The notes beneath the pieces were generated by a model. It did no database searches, was not told the origin of the DNA, and saw only the letters and a program-made list of their open reading frames with translations. The translations under genes were made by a program, and so were the position numbers. A stretch of DNA of 64,000 nt from an uncultured Pelagibacteraceae bacterium. Its GTDB lineage: Bacteria > Pseudomonadota > Alphaproteobacteria > Pelagibacterales > Pelagibacteraceae. Location of the stretch: the NCBI GenBank assembly GCA_902596205.1, contig CACJSY010000002.1, positions 1 through 64,000 of the forward strand. The letters are read 5' to 3'. The number at the start of each line of letters is the position of its first letter. Position 1 is the stretch's first letter. This document shows, in pieces, positions 8,198 through 22,122 of the stretch.

Positions 8198-10036
8198 TTA
8201 TTCGTGAAAATAATTATATATTTTGTTTGCTATATTGTCTTCAATTCCTTCTATTGCCTTTAAATCCTCAAGACTAGCAGATTCAACAGCTCTAGCCGAA
8301 CCAAAGTGATTTAATAAAGCTCGTTTTCTTTGTTTTCCAATTCCATCAATTTGATCCAACAAAGATTTGCTCAAATTTTTCTTTCTTTTTGCTCGATGAG
8401 TACTGATTGCGAATCTATGTGCTTCATCCCTTAATCTTTGAATAAAGAATAAAAGTGGATCATTTTTATTTAAAATATATTCTTTATTTTTATGGTAAAT
8501 TTTTTCTTCACCTGCATTTCTTTTTTTTCCTTTTGCTACAGCTAAAATTGGTAGGTCATGTAAACCTAGCTCGTTCAAAACTTCTCTACTTACTGAATAT
8601 TGGCCTTTTCCACCATCTATTAAAATTAAATCTGGGAGTGATAAAGATCCTGATTTTTCTTTTATAGCTTTAGAAAATCTTCTAAATAAAACTTCTTTCA
8701 TCATTCCATAGTCATCGTTTTTTACCTTCTCATCTTTAATATTAAATTTTCTGTATCTCTTCTTAATAAAACCCTCATTACCAAAGCATATTAGAGCTCC
8801 GATGGAGTCAGTTCCTTGAATGTGACTATTATCATAAACTTCAATAAGATCTAAATTGCTATTTAGATTAAATTTGGCAGCAAGAGAATCAATCAAATTA
8901 TTATTAGTATCTGATTGGATTAGCTTTTGCTTTAAAGCTTGTTTCGCATTTTTTTCAGCAAGTTTTGAAATACTCAATTCATTTTTCGCTTTAGCTTTTT
9001 TAATAGCTATTTGCTTGTTCTCTTTTAAGGAAAATGTTTTTTCAAGAAGTTTTTTTTCATTTGTTTCTACATTTGTAATTATCAAAGAGGGTATAGTCTT
9101 ATTTTCATAAAACTGAGGTAAAAAAGATGATAGTATTTCTTCAACTTTGTCGTCAGTATCATGTTTAGGATAAAAGGCTTGATTACCCCAGTTTTGCTTA
9201 GATCTAAAAAAGAAAACTTGAATGCATGTTTTGCCAGTTTCTTTATAAATACTTATAACATCTGCTTCACTTAAATTAGTCTGATTGATTTTTTGGGAAG
9301 TCTGTATTTGAGTCAAAGCTTTAATTCTATCTCTAGCGATTGCAGCTTTTTCATAATCAAGTTCTTTACTGGCTTTCTCCATCTCTTTAGATAAGCTAAT
9401 TTGAATCCTTCTTGACTTTCCAGAAATAAAATCAATTGCGTTGTTGACAGTCGACAAATAGTCTTTTTCCCCAATATGTCCAACACAAGGACCAGAGCAT
9501 CTTTTTATTTGATAAAGAATACATGGACGGTCTCTGTTTTTAAAAACTGTATCGTCACAAACTCTTAAAAGAAAAATTTTTTGTAAAATTTTAATTGTCC
9601 AATTCGCTGACCCTATTGATGCAAACGGGCCGAAATAGTAGCCTGATTTAGATTTTTTACCTCTTAATTTTGTGAGTTGAGGCCATTTATCTTTGTTACC
9701 AATATAGATATATGGAAAAGATTTATCATCTCTCAATAAAATATTGTACCGAGGTTTATGTTTTTTAATTAAGTTTGCTTCAAGCAATAAAGCCTCACTT
9801 TCATTGCTTGTAGTAGTTGTCTCTAGGTTGTGAGTAAGAGACAACATTCTTTCTGTCCTTATTGGCAGGTTTGAGTCTGTTACGTAACTCTTAAGCCTAT
9901 TTGGGATATTTTTTGCTTTACCAATGTAAAGAATTTCACCGGTGGAGCTTAACATTTTATATACCCCAGGATTTTTAGGAATTAGTGGTATTTTATCTTT
10001 AATGACTTTTTTTCCTAGCTCTAAACTGTTAATCAT
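8198..10036 (-). CDS. uvrC: Excinuclease ABC subunit C
   Basis: Nucleotide excision repair endonuclease that cuts on both sides of the lesion in the UvrB-DNA complex. The 612-aa protein shows the N-terminal GIY-YIG domain ([19 protein letters not shown]), a UVR motif near the middle ([20 protein letters not shown]), the C-terminal RNase H-like nuclease ([29 protein letters not shown]) and a helix-hairpin-helix tail ([19 protein letters not shown]). Its start overlaps the folB-like stop in an ATGA. UvrB is encoded three genes upstream on the same strand. Confidence 0.97.
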   Translation of the reverse strand: MINSLELGKKVIKDKIPLIPKNPGVYKMLSSTGEILYIGKAKNIPNRLKSYVTDSNLPIRTERMLSLTHNLETTTTSNESEALLLEANLIKKHKPRYNILLRDDKSFPYIYIGNKDKWPQLTKLRGKKSKSGYYFGPFASIGSANWTIKILQKIFLLRVCDDTVFKNRDRPCILYQIKRCSGPCVGHIGEKDYLSTVNNAIDFISGKSRRIQISLSKEMEKASKELDYEKAAIARDRIKALTQIQTSQKINQTNLSEADVISIYKETGKTCIQVFFFRSKQNWGNQAFYPKHDTDDKVEEILSSFLPQFYENKTIPSLIITNVETNEKKLLEKTFSLKENKQIAIKKAKAKNELSISKLAEKNAKQALKQKLIQSDTNNNLIDSLAAKFNLNSNLDLIEVYDNSHIQGTDSIGALICFGNEGFIKKRYRKFNIKDEKVKNDDYGMMKEVLFRRFSKAIKEKSGSLSLPDLILIDGGKGQYSVSREVLNELGLHDLPILAVAKGKKRNAGEEKIYHKNKEYILNKNDPLLFFIQRLRDEAHRFAISTHRAKRKKNLSKSLLDQIDGIGKQRKRALLNHFGSARAVESASLEDLKAIEGIEDNIANKIYNYFHE

Positions 10037-10428
10037 ATTTTAGTCTTTGATACTGCAATACCAACTGATTTGGTTTTTTTTAGGATATCTAGTTTTTCTA
10101 ATTTTAAATCTATTTGTTTAACTAATTTGTTTTTAAATAGTATATTAAAAATATTCTCTGCCAAATCTTCTAATAATTCGTGATGTTTATAATTCACAAG
10201 TTTTTCTATTCTCGTAACAATTTCTTCATAATTTAAAATTGAATTTAAATCCTTATTATTTGGAGATACATATGGATCTGTCAAAATTTCAATATTAAAT
10301 TTTACTCTTTGTTTCTTTTTTTTCTCAAAGCTATGTATTCCAACTGAAATATTTAAAGTAAGATCTTTAATAATTACTTTCCTTTTGTATCTAAATTTGT
10401 CTCTTTTTTTAAATTTAATTATTTTCAT
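10033..10428 (-). CDS. folB: FolB-like dihydroneopterin aldolase
   Basis: A 131-aa protein of the FolB fold that would cleave dihydroneopterin in folate synthesis. The core resembles the family: [22 protein letters not shown] (typical L-x-V-x-x-x-I-G-x-x-x-x-E-R), then [27 protein letters not shown], and [19 protein letters not shown]. An N-terminal basic extension of about 15 residues is unusual. It overlaps both neighbours in ATGA junctions and lies next to a FolM-like SDR, which supports a pterin/folate role. Confidence in exact activity is moderate. Confidence 0.78.
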   Translation of the reverse strand: MKIIKFKKRDKFRYKRKVIIKDLTLNISVGIHSFEKKKKQRVKFNIEILTDPYVSPNNKDLNSILNYEEIVTRIEKLVNYKHHELLEDLAENIFNILFKNKLVKQIDLKLEKLDILKKTKSVGIAVSKTKI

Positions 10429-11180
10429 TCTTTTGTATTAATTATATCAGGTGTTTGCCATGCTAGCCTTTGGCCGCCATCAATATTGATTATTTCTCCA
10501 GTTATACTTTTATTTTCAATAAGAAATTTTACCCCATTACAGATATTTTCTAAATCTACTTTTCTTCTTAATATTATAGATTTCCATTGTTTTTTAAAAT
10601 GTCTCTCAGATTGTCTTTTATTTTTTAAAGTAGGACCTGGTGAGACACCATTTACTCTAATATTTGGAGCCAGTTTCATTGCTGAAGTTTTTGTTAAAAT
10701 TGCCAAAGACGATTTACTTAATGTGTATGAGAAAAAAAAAGGAGTTAATTTTTCAACTCTTTGATCAATAATATTTACAATACATCCCTCTTTATTGTTG
10801 AGCAACTTCTTAAAGTTTTGAATTAATATGGCAGGGGCTTTTAAATTAATATTTATATGCTTTGTAAATAACTTTTCAGAGAAATTTTCAAGATTATCAT
10901 TTTCAAAAATAGAGGCATTGTTAATTAGACAATCTAAACCTTTCATCTTTTTATATGCAGTTTTAATTAAACTGTTAGTTTGCTTAAAATTATTTAAATC
11001 CGCTTTTAACAAATAAGTTTCAGCACCAAGTTCCTCAAGTTCTTTTTTTAATCTTAAAGCACTACTTTTAGATTTATTGAAATGAATAACCATTTTTGAA
11101 TCAAAACTTACCAAGCTTTTTGCAATTGCGGCACCTATCCTTGTAGCTCCACCGGTAATTATTATTTTTTTGGCTTCCAT
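10425..11180 (-). CDS. Short-chain dehydrogenase, FolM/pteridine-reductase-like
   Basis: A 251-aa Rossmann oxidoreductase using NAD(P)H. The nucleotide loop is [15 protein letters not shown], with [10 protein letters not shown] after strand 4. The catalytic Tyr-Lys pair lies in [15 protein letters not shown], and the C-terminus has [10 protein letters not shown] and [12 protein letters not shown]. The N-terminal pattern TGGATRIG resembles dihydromonapterin/pteridine reductases (FolM), and the coupled folB-like gene supports a pterin substrate. Other SDR substrates cannot be excluded. Its start overlaps the uvrB stop by 19 nt. Confidence 0.8.
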   Translation of the reverse strand: MEAKKIIITGGATRIGAAIAKSLVSFDSKMVIHFNKSKSSALRLKKELEELGAETYLLKADLNNFKQTNSLIKTAYKKMKGLDCLINNASIFENDNLENFSEKLFTKHININLKAPAILIQNFKKLLNNKEGCIVNIIDQRVEKLTPFFFSYTLSKSSLAILTKTSAMKLAPNIRVNGVSPGPTLKNKRQSERHFKKQWKSIILRRKVDLENICNGVKFLIENKSITGEIINIDGGQRLAWQTPDIINTKE

Positions 11181-13333
11181 TTTTTAATTGCTTTTTTTGG
11201 TTTTGTACCCGGCATACCCATCGTAGATCTTCCTTTTGGGTAGACCTTACTTTTTAAATTATATTGAGAAATTTTTGGATTTAAAGTTATTTCAAGTTCA
11301 CTAGCTTCCAACTTTCTCATTTCATCTCTTAATTTTGCAGCTTCTTCAAATTCTAAGTTGGATGCAGCTTCTTTCATTTTTCTATTTAATGCTTTTAAAT
11401 GTTTTTTTAAGTTTCCACCAATATTTGAACCCTCACTAATTTTTACATAATCTTTTTCGTAAACTGATTCTAAAATATCGCTTATTTCTTTTTTTACTGA
11501 CTCTGCGGTAATTCCATTTTTTTTGTTGTATTCTAATTGTTTATTTCTCCTTCTTTCAGTTTCCTTTATAGCTTTATCAATACTTTTTGTGACTTTATCA
11601 GCATATAAAATAACTTTACCATCTATATTACGTGCAGCTCTTCCAATAGTTTGTATTAAAGAGGTTTCAGATCTTAAAAAACCTTCTTTATCTGCATCTA
11701 AAATTGCCACTAAAGCGCACTCAGGAATATCTAGCCCTTCTCTCAATAAATTAATTCCAACTAGAATGTCAAATACTCCCATTCTTAAGTCTCTTATAAT
11801 TTCAATTCTTTCAAGAGTATCAATATCGGAGTGCATGTATCTTACTTTAAGACCGTTTTCATGAAGGTATTCAGTAAGATCTTCCGCCATCTTTTTAGTA
11901 AGTGTTGTAGCAAGAACTCTGTATCCTTTTTTTACAATTTCTTTTGCTTCGTGCATAAGATCATCTACCTGAGTTTTAGCAGGCCTTATTTCTACTGGCG
12001 GATCTATTAAACCTGTTGGCCTAATGATTTGGTCAATGTATTTATTAGCAGTTTGTTTGAGTTCCCATGGACCCGGGGTAGCAGACACGAATACAGTTTG
12101 TGTTCTCATTAAATCCCATTCCTCAAACTTTAAAGGTCTATTATCCATACAAGATGGTAGTCTAAATCCATACTCAGCTAATGTACTTTTCCTAGTACGG
12201 TCTCCTTTATACATTCCATTTAATTGTGGAACAGTTACGTGACTTTCATCCACAAATATAATTGCGTTATCTGGAAAATATTCAAATAAAGTAGGTGGAG
12301 GTTCTCCAGCTTTTCTACCAGACAAAAATCTTGAATAATTTTCGATGCCGGCACAAGTTCCAGTTGCTTCAATCATTTCTAAATCAAATTTAGTTCTTTC
12401 CCTTAGTCGCTGTTCTTCTAAAAGCTTATTATCTTCTCTATGTTTTTTTAAAGTTTCAGCTAATTCAGATTTTATTTGTCTTATAGCCTGTTCGATAGTT
12501 GGTTTTGGAGTTATGTAGTGGCTATTAGCGTAAATTTTAATTATAGAGTAATCATTTGTCTTATCACCAGTAAGTGGATCAAATTCTTCAATTTTTTCCA
12601 ATTTATTCAAATTAAAACTTATTCTCCAAGCTCTATCCTCTAAGTGTGATGGAAAGATTTCTAAATTTTCTCCTCTTACCCTAAAAGTACCTCTAAAAAA
12701 ATTTTGATCATTTCTTTTGTACTGTAAATTTATAAAAGCTCTAATTAAATCATCTCGTTCATACTCGTAGTTTTTTTTCAAAGTAATAGTCATTTTTGAG
12801 TATGCCTCTACAGAACCTAGACCATAAATACATGATACGCTTGCTACAATAATTACATCATCTCTCTCCAGTAATGATCTAGTCGCTGAGTGCCTCATAC
12901 GATCTATTTGTTCATTTATTGAAGCTTCTTTTTCTATATAAGTGTCTGATCTAGGCACGTACGCTTCTGGAGTGTAATAATCATAATACGAAACAAAATA
13001 TTCAACAGCGTTGTCCGGAAAAAAACTTTTAAACTCACCGTATAATTGAGCAGCCAAAGTTTTATTTGGAGCTAGAATTAAGGCTGGCCTATTTGCTTTC
13101 TCAATAACTTTTGCCATAGTAAAAGTCTTACCTGAACCTGTGACTCCTAAAAGCACTTGTTCCTGTTTATTATCTTTTAAATTTTTTAGAATTTGTTTAA
13201 TTGCTTCTGGTTGGTCACCGCTAGGTTGAAAATCGCTTTTAATTTTAAATTTAATACCCCCCTCTAACTTCTTAATTTTTTTAGAGTTATTAACTTCTAG
13301 GTCAGCTAATTTTTCTTGATAAGTACTTTGCAT
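11162..13333 (-). CDS. uvrB: Excinuclease ABC subunit B
   Basis: DNA-damage verification helicase of nucleotide excision repair, loaded by UvrA and then recruiting UvrC. The 723-aa protein contains Walker [15 protein letters not shown], the beta-hairpin region [13 protein letters not shown], the DEAD-type box [18 protein letters not shown], the helicase C-terminal motif [13 protein letters not shown], and [12 protein letters not shown]-terminal UVR motif ([16 protein letters not shown]) contacts UvrC. The basic tail rich in [13 protein letters not shown] is longer than usual. It is divergent from aspC with about 38 nt between starts. Confidence 0.97.
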   Translation of the reverse strand: MQSTYQEKLADLEVNNSKKIKKLEGGIKFKIKSDFQPSGDQPEAIKQILKNLKDNKQEQVLLGVTGSGKTFTMAKVIEKANRPALILAPNKTLAAQLYGEFKSFFPDNAVEYFVSYYDYYTPEAYVPRSDTYIEKEASINEQIDRMRHSATRSLLERDDVIIVASVSCIYGLGSVEAYSKMTITLKKNYEYERDDLIRAFINLQYKRNDQNFFRGTFRVRGENLEIFPSHLEDRAWRISFNLNKLEKIEEFDPLTGDKTNDYSIIKIYANSHYITPKPTIEQAIRQIKSELAETLKKHREDNKLLEEQRLRERTKFDLEMIEATGTCAGIENYSRFLSGRKAGEPPPTLFEYFPDNAIIFVDESHVTVPQLNGMYKGDRTRKSTLAEYGFRLPSCMDNRPLKFEEWDLMRTQTVFVSATPGPWELKQTANKYIDQIIRPTGLIDPPVEIRPAKTQVDDLMHEAKEIVKKGYRVLATTLTKKMAEDLTEYLHENGLKVRYMHSDIDTLERIEIIRDLRMGVFDILVGINLLREGLDIPECALVAILDADKEGFLRSETSLIQTIGRAARNIDGKVILYADKVTKSIDKAIKETERRRNKQLEYNKKNGITAESVKKEISDILESVYEKDYVKISEGSNIGGNLKKHLKALNRKMKEAASNLEFEEAAKLRDEMRKLEASELEITLNPKISQYNLKSKVYPKGRSTMGMPGTKPKKAIKKWKPKK

Positions 13334-13365
13334 TTTATGTTAATAGTATTTATAAATTATTATAA

Positions 13366-15502
<2,137 letters not shown>

Positions 15503-15526
15503 AATGTAAAGGTTATATAATAACTA

Positions 15527-16480
15527 ATGTTAGAATTAAAAGCACTTCTTTTAACGCAAGGTATGCATGGAATGGTTAGTCAAGTTGAAGGATTAGCTAA
15601 AGCTTTAAATTTGTCTTACAAACACCAAAAAATTGAACTAAAACCAATATGGAATTTATTTCCTCCAAAAATCAGTCCGATTTCAGAAAACTTGGTTAAA
15701 AACAGATTTGTATGTGATTGTAAAGTGATAATTTCATGCGGAAGAAAAAGTGTAATACCATCGATTGCTTTAAAAAAAAGATTAGGTGATCAAATTTTCA
15801 ACATACACATTCAAGATCCAAAAGTTTCTTTTAAACATTTTGATTTAATAATAAGCCCTCAACATGATAATTTAAGAGGTGAAAATATAATTAACACTAC
15901 TGGGGCTATTCATTATTTAACTAAGAAAGAAATTAATGATTACTCGAAATATCTCGGAATAGAGAAAGATAAGAGAAAAGAATTAGTAGCATTTATTATT
16001 GGAGGACCAAACAAATATTACAAGTATTCTGAAAAACAAATCCATGATCTTTTCAATAAAGTAAAAACTTTATTTACTCCTGATAAATATAAAATTATTG
16101 TAATTCCATCTTATAGGACACCAGAAAATATTCTAAAAATAGCATTTAATACGTTTAGTTTTAATCACCATGTAGTTAAAACAATAGACAAAAAGGCTTA
16201 TCTCTCAGCCCTGTCAATTTCAAATTATTTGGTGGTGACATGCGACTCTACGTCTATGATTTCAGAAGCGGCTATGACTGGAAAACCAGTTTATATTGCA
16301 ATGATGAAGTCTTTTAAGCCTACTGGAAGGTTTAAAAAATTTTATTCACAACTTAAAGATTTAGGTATAACAAGAGAATTAGGAGATAGAATTGAAAGCT
16401 GGAGTTATAATGCTTTAAATGAGGTAGGAAGAATAGCTCCAATAGTAAAAGCAAAAATGAAAAAAAATGGAATTATTTAA
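15527..16480 (+). CDS. ELM1-family (DUF1022) protein
   Basis: A 317-aa protein resembling the mitochondrial fission ELM1 / GtrOC-like family, a GT-B-type fold found in many alphaproteobacteria and plants. Visible blocks are LLLTQGMHGMVSQVEGLAKAL, VIISCGRKSVIPSIALKK, FNIHIQDPKVSFKHFDLII, and the C-terminal VVTCDSTSMISEAAMTGKPV, which looks like a sugar-nucleotide binding region. Its biochemical role in bacteria is not established; a glycosyltransferase activity is plausible. It overlaps the following oxygenase gene by 14 nt. Confidence 0.72.
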   Translation: MLELKALLLTQGMHGMVSQVEGLAKALNLSYKHQKIELKPIWNLFPPKISPISENLVKNRFVCDCKVIISCGRKSVIPSIALKKRLGDQIFNIHIQDPKVSFKHFDLIISPQHDNLRGENIINTTGAIHYLTKKEINDYSKYLGIEKDKRKELVAFIIGGPNKYYKYSEKQIHDLFNKVKTLFTPDKYKIIVIPSYRTPENILKIAFNTFSFNHHVVKTIDKKAYLSALSISNYLVVTCDSTSMISEAAMTGKPVYIAMMKSFKPTGRFKKFYSQLKDLGITRELGDRIESWSYNALNEVGRIAPIVKAKMKKNGII

Positions 16481-17132
16481 ATCTTTAGAGAGTAAAACAA
16501 AATTATTTAGTGACCCATTCAAACACTTTGAAATTAATCAACCCTTAACGCAAAGTGCAATTGATGAAATTTGTAATGCAGAAATAGCTGATCCTAGAAA
16601 ACAAAATTTAAATTATGATGGAACAAGAGCTCTAGATGGAGGCGAAGGTGCTTTTCGAGCAGGTATAAAAGATGGTGGTAAAGCAAAAAAACTTAGATGC
16701 TATGTTACTAAAGAAAATTCTAATCAATTTCCTAATTTAACAAAATTCATTGAGGAATTAAGATCACCTGAAGTTTATAAAAAGATAGGTTCTTTAATCG
16801 GAAAAGATTTAAGCAATTCTTATGTGAGACTTGAGGTTATTTGCGATAGAGAGGGATTTTGGTTGAAACCTCATTGTGATATTGAAGAGAAATTAATGTC
16901 TTCAATAGTTTTTGTAAATTTACATAATGAATCAGAAAATTTAGGGACAGATTTTTACGATTCAAAACTAAACAAAGTTAAAACTGTACCATACAAACAC
17001 AATTACGGATACTTCTTTACTAGTGGCCCAAATACTTGGCATGGAATGGAAAAAAAAGAAATTAAGAAAGAAAGAAGATGTATACAAATAAACTACGTGA
17101 CTTTTCAAACTGACTGGAAAGTTAAAAGTTAA
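16467..17132 (+). CDS. 2-oxoglutarate/Fe(II)-dependent oxygenase-like protein
   Basis: A 221-aa protein with the jelly-roll oxygenase facial triad: HCD in [12 protein letters not shown] (H-x-D), and the distal His in [12 protein letters not shown], followed by RRCIQINYV, whose Arg would bind 2-oxoglutarate. It belongs with the 2OG-Fe(II) oxygenases of unknown substrate found near sugar or lipid genes. Translationally coupled to the ELM1-family gene, so the two may modify the same glycan or lipid; that is inference. Its end overlaps carB by 4 nt. Confidence 0.7.
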   Translation: MELFKSLESKTKLFSDPFKHFEINQPLTQSAIDEICNAEIADPRKQNLNYDGTRALDGGEGAFRAGIKDGGKAKKLRCYVTKENSNQFPNLTKFIEELRSPEVYKKIGSLIGKDLSNSYVRLEVICDREGFWLKPHCDIEEKLMSSIVFVNLHNESENLGTDFYDSKLNKVKTVPYKHNYGYFFTSGPNTWHGMEKKEIKKERRCIQINYVTFQTDWKVKS

Positions 17133-20100
17133 ATATCCTGTAAACAAGTAACGTTTATATCTCTGAGTTTTAAAGATTTAATCCCCTCCAAGCATACCTT
17201 GGCTGTTGACATATTAGTGCAATAAGGAACTTTATTTGCCAATGTGGCTCTTCTCAAAGCTACAGCATCACTTAATTGAGTCTCGCTATTTCCCCCTCCA
17301 GTATTGATGACCAAAGCAATTTTTTTAGCATTAAGAACATCAACAATATGAGGGGAACCCTGATTTACCTTATTTATTTTTTTACATTTAATTCCATGCT
17401 TATTAATATAATCAGCAGTGCCGCCAGTGCCGCAAAGTTTGAAATTTAATTTGATTAATTGTTTAGCTAATTGAACCCCTTCTGCTTTGTGACTATTTTT
17501 AAGAGAAATAAAGGCTAAACCATTTTTTGGAAGGGAATTAGAAGCTGCAATTTGACTTTTAGCAAAAGCCATTCCAAAATTTTTATCAAAACCCATAACT
17601 TCGCCTGTTGATTTCATTTCTGGTCCAAGTAAAAGATCGCTGTTTGGAAATTTGTTAAATGGAAAGACTGCCTCTTTTACTGCAAACATATTTTTTGTTT
17701 TACTTTTTAAATTGAACTTTGATAATTTTTCTCCTGCCATTACTCTTGAGGCTATCTTAGCAAGTGGTAAATTTTTTGCTTTTGAAACAAATGGAACAGT
17801 TCTACTGGCTCTTGGATTTACTTCGATCACATAAATTTTATCATTTTTAATAGCATATTGAACATTCATAAAACCTTTAACCTTAAGAGCTAGAGCCAAT
17901 TTTTTTGTTTGATTTTCAATTTCTTTAATCAAAAAAGATTTAATTGATACCGGCGGCAGACTACATGCAGAGTCACCTGAGTGAATTCCAGCTTCTTCAA
18001 TATGTTGCATAATACCAGCTACGAAAACATTTTTTCCATCTGAAATAGCATCAACATCTACCTCCATCGCGTTATCAATAAATTTATCTATTAATATTGG
18101 ATTTTTCTCGGCTACTTTGAATGCTTCTCTCACAAAATTTTTAAGCTGTGATTTTTCATAAACTATTTCCATAGCTCTTCCACCTAATACATATGACGGT
18201 CTTACCATCAGAGGTAATCCAATTTTATCTGCTATCTTTATAGCTTGAGGAAAAGTTTTTGCTATTCCACTTTCAGCCTGATTTAAATCTAATTTATTTA
18301 ATAAATTTCTAAATCTATCTCTGTCTTCTGCTAGATCAATTGACGTATACTGCGTTCCTAGAATTGGAAGTTTATTTTCATGTAAAAATTTTGCAAGTTT
18401 AATGGGAGTTTGACCTCCAAATTGAGTAATGACACCTTTTACATTGCCTTTTGATTTCTCTCTTTTAATAATATTGAAAACGTATTCATCAATTAAAGGT
18501 TCAAAATACAATCTGTCACTAGTGTCATAATCTGTTGATACAGTTTCTGGATTACAATTGACCATGATTGTTTCATATTTAGCCTCTTTAAGAGCAAAAC
18601 TAGCTTGGCAACAGCAATAATCAAACTCTATTCCCTGACCAATTCTGTTAGGACCTCCTCCAAGTATTATTATCTTATTTCTGTTTGATGGGTCAGCCTC
18701 ACACTCTGAATTAGAGGAGAAATTTCTTTGATAAGTAGAATACATATAAGGAGTGAAAGATCTAAATTCTGCTGCACAAGTATCAACTTTTTTATAAACT
18801 GGTAAAACTTTTAAAGCAGCTCTTTTCTTTCTAACCAAAGACTCTGAAAAATTTGTAAGTTCAGATAATTTTTTGTCAGAAAATCCTATTGACTTAATAT
18901 AATTAAATTCATTAAAATTTTTAGGAAGACCTTTTTTCTTTATTTTAATTTCATTTTCTATGATTTCTTTTATTTGATTTAAAAACCAAGGATCAATTTT
19001 TGAAAGTTTATTTATCTCCTTTAAATTTATATTTTTTCTAATAGCCTCACCAACAAGTAAAATCTTGTTTGGTATATTTTCTCTAAGTTTTTTTCTAATT
19101 TGTTTTGTATTCAAATTAAATATCTGGTCCAATCCTGAAAAACCTGTTTCTAAAGAAACCAAGGCCTTTTGAAGAGATTCTTTAAAATTTCTTCCAATAG
19201 CCATCGCTTCTCCTACTGATTTCATCGATGTGCCTAAAACTGCAGCTGAAGAAGAAAATTTTTCAAAAGTAAATCTTGGTATTTTAGTAACCACATAGTC
19301 TATCGTAGGCTCAAAAGATGCGGGTGTCACTTTTGTAATTTCATTTTTTAACTCGTCTAAAGTGTAACCTACAGCTAACTTGGCTGCTACTTTAGCGATT
19401 GGGAAACCTGTGGCTTTGGAAGCTAAAGCAGATGATCTTGAAACTCTAGGGTTCATCTCAATGATAACCATTCTTCCATTTTTTGGATTAATCGCAAATT
19501 GAACATTTGATCCGCCAGTTTCAACACCTATTTTTCTTAAACAAGCTATAGAGGCATTCCTCATCACTTGATACTCTTTGTCAGTTAAAGTTAGTGCTGG
19601 TGCGATAGTAACCGAGTCCCCAGTATGAATACCCATAGGATCTAAATTTTCTATTGAGCAAATGATTATACAATTGTCGTTTTTGTCTCTAACAACCTCC
19701 ATCTCGAATTCTTTCCAACCTTCTAAACACTCTTCTACTAAGACCTGATTAACTGGTGACTCGTGAAGGCCATTTTTTATTATCCTATAAAAATCTTTAT
19801 TATTTTTGGCGATACCACCTCCTAAACCACCTAGGGTAAAAGCCGGTCTTATAATGGCTGGTAATCCGATTTGTTTTAATACTTTTGAAGATTGATTAAA
19901 ATTATTTACTATTTTCGATTTGGGAAGATCTAAACCAATTTCTATCATATTTTTTCTGAACCTTTTTCTATCTTCCGCGTTGGATATCGCTTTCGAATTA
20001 GCACCTATAAGTTCAATTTTATATTTTTTAAGAATTCCTCTTCTTTCTGCCTCCATTGCTAAATTTAATGCTGTTTGACCACCCATGGTTGGCAGAATTG

Positions 20101-20353
20101 CATCAGGCTTTTCTTTGATAAGAATTTTTTCAAGAACCTCTATTGTTATCGGTTCAATATAGGTTTTATCGGCAACATTTGGATCCGTCATAATTGTTGC
20201 TGGGTTTGAATTAATGAGAATTACTTTGAACCCCTCATCTTTTAAGGCTTTGCAAGCTTGAGTGCCTGAATAATCAAATTCACAAGCCTGTCCAATAATA
20301 ATTGGCCCTGCACCTACAACTAAAATTTTTTTAATATCTTTTCTTTTTGGCAT
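17129..20353 (-). CDS. carB: Carbamoyl-phosphate synthase large chain
   Basis: Makes carbamoyl phosphate from bicarbonate, ammonia and two ATP, for arginine and pyrimidine synthesis. At 1074 aa it is full length, with two homologous ATP-grasp halves. The first half starts [20 protein letters not shown] and the second has [30 protein letters not shown] and [11 protein letters not shown] are ATP-binding loops, and the C-terminal MGS-like allosteric domain contains [16 protein letters not shown]. Its start overlaps carA by 23 nt. Confidence 0.98.
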   Translation of the reverse strand: MPKRKDIKKILVVGAGPIIIGQACEFDYSGTQACKALKDEGFKVILINSNPATIMTDPNVADKTYIEPITIEVLEKILIKEKPDAILPTMGGQTALNLAMEAERRGILKKYKIELIGANSKAISNAEDRKRFRKNMIEIGLDLPKSKIVNNFNQSSKVLKQIGLPAIIRPAFTLGGLGGGIAKNNKDFYRIIKNGLHESPVNQVLVEECLEGWKEFEMEVVRDKNDNCIIICSIENLDPMGIHTGDSVTIAPALTLTDKEYQVMRNASIACLRKIGVETGGSNVQFAINPKNGRMVIIEMNPRVSRSSALASKATGFPIAKVAAKLAVGYTLDELKNEITKVTPASFEPTIDYVVTKIPRFTFEKFSSSAAVLGTSMKSVGEAMAIGRNFKESLQKALVSLETGFSGLDQIFNLNTKQIRKKLRENIPNKILLVGEAIRKNINLKEINKLSKIDPWFLNQIKEIIENEIKIKKKGLPKNFNEFNYIKSIGFSDKKLSELTNFSESLVRKKRAALKVLPVYKKVDTCAAEFRSFTPYMYSTYQRNFSSNSECEADPSNRNKIIILGGGPNRIGQGIEFDYCCCQASFALKEAKYETIMVNCNPETVSTDYDTSDRLYFEPLIDEYVFNIIKREKSKGNVKGVITQFGGQTPIKLAKFLHENKLPILGTQYTSIDLAEDRDRFRNLLNKLDLNQAESGIAKTFPQAIKIADKIGLPLMVRPSYVLGGRAMEIVYEKSQLKNFVREAFKVAEKNPILIDKFIDNAMEVDVDAISDGKNVFVAGIMQHIEEAGIHSGDSACSLPPVSIKSFLIKEIENQTKKLALALKVKGFMNVQYAIKNDKIYVIEVNPRASRTVPFVSKAKNLPLAKIASRVMAGEKLSKFNLKSKTKNMFAVKEAVFPFNKFPNSDLLLGPEMKSTGEVMGFDKNFGMAFAKSQIAASNSLPKNGLAFISLKNSHKAEGVQLAKQLIKLNFKLCGTGGTADYINKHGIKCKKINKVNQGSPHIVDVLNAKKIALVINTGGGNSETQLSDAVALRRATLANKVPYCTNMSTAKVCLEGIKSLKLRDINVTCLQDI

Positions 20354-21632
20354 TTTTTTTCATACTCTTTATAAATTTATCAAATAAATAGACACTATCT
20401 TGTGGTCCAGGGTTGGACTCTGGATGATATTGGACTGAGAAAACAGGTTTATTTTTTAATTCAATACCCTCAATACTGTTGTCAAATAAAGACTGATGGG
20501 TAACTCTTATATTTTTTGGCAAACCTTTTTTTACTACTTCAAAACCATGATTCTGACTTGTAATTTCAACTTTGCCCTCAATTAAATTTTTGACAGGATG
20601 ATTAGCTCCTCTATGACCCAATCTCATTTTTTCTGTCTTAGCACCAAGCGCTAAAGCGAGCATTTGATGACCTAAACAGATTCCAAATAACGGTAACTTT
20701 TTTTTGATTAAGTCTTGAATGATCGGTATTGCATATTTTCCAGTTGCTGCAGGATCACCAGGTCCATTAGATAAAAATATCCCATTAGGTTTAAGTTTAA
20801 GAATATTACCTGCACTTGTCTTACACGGTACTATTGTAACTTTACAATTAAAATCTGAAAAATATCTCAAGATATTTTTCTTAATTCCATAATCAATTGC
20901 AACTACATGTAATAACTTTTTTTTATTTTTTAAATATCCATTTTCTTTTTTCCAAGTTTTATAATCTTGCCACAAATAATTCCTCTTAGTAGAAACCTGT
21001 TTTGCCAAATCTAAGTTTTTAAGACCACTCCATTTATTGGTTATTTTAACGAGTTTTTTTATGTTTAATTTTTCTTTGTCATAAAACGATATAGTCCCTT
21101 TAGGGGCACCTTTATCTCTAATGAAATTTGTTAAATTTCTAGTATCAATTCCAGTTATTCCAACTATCTTATTTTTTTTCAACCATTGATCTAAATGTCT
21201 TAAGGATCTGTAATTTGATGGATTAGTTATTTCAGTGTTTATTATAACACCTTTAGTCCAAATTTTATCAGATTCATGATCCTCTTTATTTGTTCCTACA
21301 TTGCCTACGTGAGGAAAAGTAAAATTAATGATCTGATCAGCATAAGATGGGTCTGAGATTATTTCTTGATAACCAGTAATTGAGGTATTGAAACATACTT
21401 CTCCTGTTGCGGTTCCTCTGTATCCTAAGCCTATTCCTTTGAAAAATTTTCCGTTTTGTAGAACTAGAATAGCAGTGGGATCGATCTTTTTAAGATTTTT
21501 TTTTGAGTTTATATTTTGATTTATCTTCTTCAAATACAACTCATGAGTTAAAGTAAAAAACTTATAAACATGATTTTGCGCAACATATGAAATAGAATTA
21601 AAATCGTCAAGAAAGTTCTTTTTATTTTGCAT
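20331..21632 (-). CDS. carA: Carbamoyl-phosphate synthase small chain, with N-terminal extension
   Basis: Glutaminase subunit that supplies ammonia to CarB. The class I amidotransferase triad is visible: Cys in [17 protein letters not shown], and His/Glu in [11 protein letters not shown]. The small-subunit N-domain contains [21 protein letters not shown]. Family members usually begin close to the segment [12 protein letters not shown], but here about 50 residues precede it and no in-frame ATG lies between. The ORF is intact, so either the extension is real or a non-ATG start is used. It is divergent from yqeY with only 30 nt between the starts. Confidence 0.95.
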   Translation of the reverse strand: MQNKKNFLDDFNSISYVAQNHVYKFFTLTHELYLKKINQNINSKKNLKKIDPTAILVLQNGKFFKGIGLGYRGTATGEVCFNTSITGYQEIISDPSYADQIINFTFPHVGNVGTNKEDHESDKIWTKGVIINTEITNPSNYRSLRHLDQWLKKNKIVGITGIDTRNLTNFIRDKGAPKGTISFYDKEKLNIKKLVKITNKWSGLKNLDLAKQVSTKRNYLWQDYKTWKKENGYLKNKKKLLHVVAIDYGIKKNILRYFSDFNCKVTIVPCKTSAGNILKLKPNGIFLSNGPGDPAATGKYAIPIIQDLIKKKLPLFGICLGHQMLALALGAKTEKMRLGHRGANHPVKNLIEGKVEITSQNHGFEVVKKGLPKNIRVTHQSLFDNSIEGIELKNKPVFSVQYHPESNPGPQDSVYLFDKFIKSMKKNAKKKRY

Positions 21633-21662
21633 ATGAATTGTGATTAAAATAAATATTCCATT

Positions 21663-22118
21663 ATGTCTTTAAGAAAAAAAATAGATGACATGCTTAATGA
21701 AGCTTTGAAAGCCAAAGATAAAAACACTTATCCAACTTTAAGATTAATTGTTTCAGCAATAAAAGATGCTGAGATCGCGGGACGTTCGAAGGGTCAAAAA
21801 GAGATAAAAGACAGTGATATTATCTCGCTACTAAAAAAAATGATAAAGCAAAGAAACGAGTCTTGTGAAGTTTACAAAAAGGCTGGAAGGAACGAGCTAC
21901 TTGAAAGTGAAAAAAAAGAGATTGACGTAATTAGCAAATTTTTACCTAAACAATTAAGTGATGAAGAAACCAAACGAATTTGCCAAGAGGTAATAAAAAC
22001 TACGGGAGCTTCATCGATGAAAGATATGGGTAAAATTATGGGAGCTTTAAAGTCAAAGCATGCAGAAAGTTTAGACTTTTCAAAAGTAAGCGTAATTTTA
22101 AAAGAACTTTTAAGTTAA
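21663..22118 (+). CDS. yqeY: GatB/YqeY domain protein
   Basis: A 151-aa helical protein of the YqeY family, related to the C-terminal tRNA-binding tail of GatB. The start LRKKIDDMLNEALKAKDKN, the middle KQRNESCEVYKKAGRNELLESEK and the end MGKIMGALKSKHAESLDFSKV match the family well. Its role is unknown; the domain may contact tRNA. It lies 4 nt upstream of dnaG, as in many alphaproteobacteria where it sits in the dnaG-rpoD macromolecular synthesis operon. Confidence 0.9.
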   Translation: MSLRKKIDDMLNEALKAKDKNTYPTLRLIVSAIKDAEIAGRSKGQKEIKDSDIISLLKKMIKQRNESCEVYKKAGRNELLESEKKEIDVISKFLPKQLSDEETKRICQEVIKTTGASSMKDMGKIMGALKSKHAESLDFSKVSVILKELLS

Positions 22119-22122
22119 AAAG

